Shown: positions 63,726 through 64,000 of the stretch, one piece after another
Layout of the letters: every line of letters starts with the position of its first letter
Position numbering within the stretch: the stretch's first letter is position 1
Assembly (NCBI GenBank): GCA_030646035.1
Contig: JAUSMY010000058.1
Coordinates: 1 to 64,000, forward strand
Length of the DNA: 64,000 bases
Origin: Thermodesulfovibrionia bacterium
GTDB lineage: Bacteria > Nitrospirota > Thermodesulfovibrionia > UBA6902
Reading direction: 5' to 3'
Program-made: the position numbers and the translations under genes
Notes under the pieces: model-generated
Databases searched by the model: none
What the model saw: only the letters and a program-made list of their open reading frames with translations
What the model was told of the DNA's origin: nothing

Positions 63726-64000
63726 TTTTTTCACCATTTGCATCTCTCTGCACCGTGGGTTTTTTTGCAAGGTTCTCCTATGCGCTTGCAAGAAGCCCTG
63801 TGCTCCCGCTCTTTGCGCTTTATCTCGGCGCGGGGCCTGAGGCTATCGGTTTTGTTGTCGGCATATCAACTGTGACAGGGATCTTTTTCAAGCTGCCTTC
63901 CGGCGCGTTGTCTGATGTGATAGGAAGAAGAAAGACGATGCTTATCGGCATTCTCGTCTTTGCCGTTATGCCGTTTGCCTATCTTTTCGTGACGGATTAT
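63722..64000 (+). CDS. MFS transporter (partial, runs off the window)
   Basis: 93 residues are visible before the window ends. Hydrophobic segments alternate with short loops. The motif A between helices 2 and 3 is GALSDVIGRRKTM, a major facilitator superfamily signature. It overlaps the lipoprotein stop. Substrate unknown. Confidence 0.85.
   Translation, partial: MIFSPFASLCTVGFFARFSYALARSPVLPLFALYLGAGPEAIGFVVGISTVTGIFFKLPSGALSDVIGRRKTMLIGILVFAVMPFAYLFVTDY

Overview
This window looks like a stretch of chromosome from a Gram-negative, sulfur-metabolising, probably anaerobic bacterium. An outer membrane is implied by an OmpA-type lipoprotein, an MlaA-type protein and a FadL-type porin. Anaerobic metabolism is implied by a four-subunit 2-oxoacid:ferredoxin oxidoreductase. 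Sulfur metabolism is implied by many DsrE-, TusA-, rhodanese- and YeeE-type genes. The mix suggests Nitrospirota (Thermodesulfovibrionia-like) or a neighbouring lineage; this is inference, since no rRNA gene is present. No insertion sequence, CRISPR array, rRNA operon or replication origin was seen, and no gene-free stretch exceeds 300 bases.

Layout. (1) 1-8.2 kb: the tail of an unknown gene and a truncated methyltransferase-like gene, then a minus-strand glycogen operon (glgB, GH57 hydrolase, malQ, glgC, PAS protein). (2) 8.4-14 kb: argG, dprA, topA and an RluD-type pseudouridine synthase. (3) 14-22 kb: a sulfur-handling locus (DsrE2, TusA, FadL porin, periplasmic rhodanese, DsrE, a 54-residue DsrH-like protein, YeeE/YedE transporter, second TusA, Gly-rich membrane protein), interrupted by one GT39 gene. 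(4) 22-32 kb: glycan or lipid decoration genes (FAD oxidoreductase, two radical SAM proteins, two membrane TPR proteins, DUF502, GT2). (5) 32-41.3 kb: a Cys-less DsrE-like gene, tig-clpP-clpX, dciA and rpmB on the other strand, then infB-rbfA-nrnA-truB-DUF167. (6) 41.3-52.3 kb: exported MEMO/AMMECR1 fusion, M23 peptidase, HPP transporter, OmpA lipoprotein, Mur ligase, MlaA, HD-GYP protein, exonuclease and a third TPR protein. (7) 52.4-64 kb: porCDAB, tRNA-Asn, a small Cys protein, flippase-like protein, cysteine desulfurase, nfo, MBL hydrolase, HDAC-family enzyme, a thioredoxin-like gene with an in-frame UGA, LemA/TPM pair, nucleotidyltransferase-like protein, small lipoprotein and the start of an MFS transporter.

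The strongest unusual signal is at 60587-60952. A thioredoxin-like gene carries an in-frame TGA exactly where the first Cys of its CxxC motif belongs, followed 16 bases later by a 7-bp hairpin with a GGU-containing loop. It reads as a selenoprotein (UxxC) that ordinary gene calling would cut to an 82-residue fragment. Other points of interest are the compact sulfur-relay locus with its (GYGTPAGG)n membrane protein, a perfect 13-bp-arm Crp/FNR-like palindrome before the HPP gene, and a MEMO-AMMECR1 fusion with a signal peptide.

How the genes work together. The glycogen operon covers ADP-glucose synthesis, branching and alpha-glucan remodelling, although no glycogen synthase is seen here. The sulfur locus could import thiosulfate or another sulfur compound through YeeE, mobilise sulfane sulfur in the periplasm with the rhodanese, and hand it along TusA/DsrE carriers in the cytoplasm. 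The Por complex links acyl-CoA and reduced ferredoxin. The tig-clpPX and infB clusters are ordinary housekeeping.
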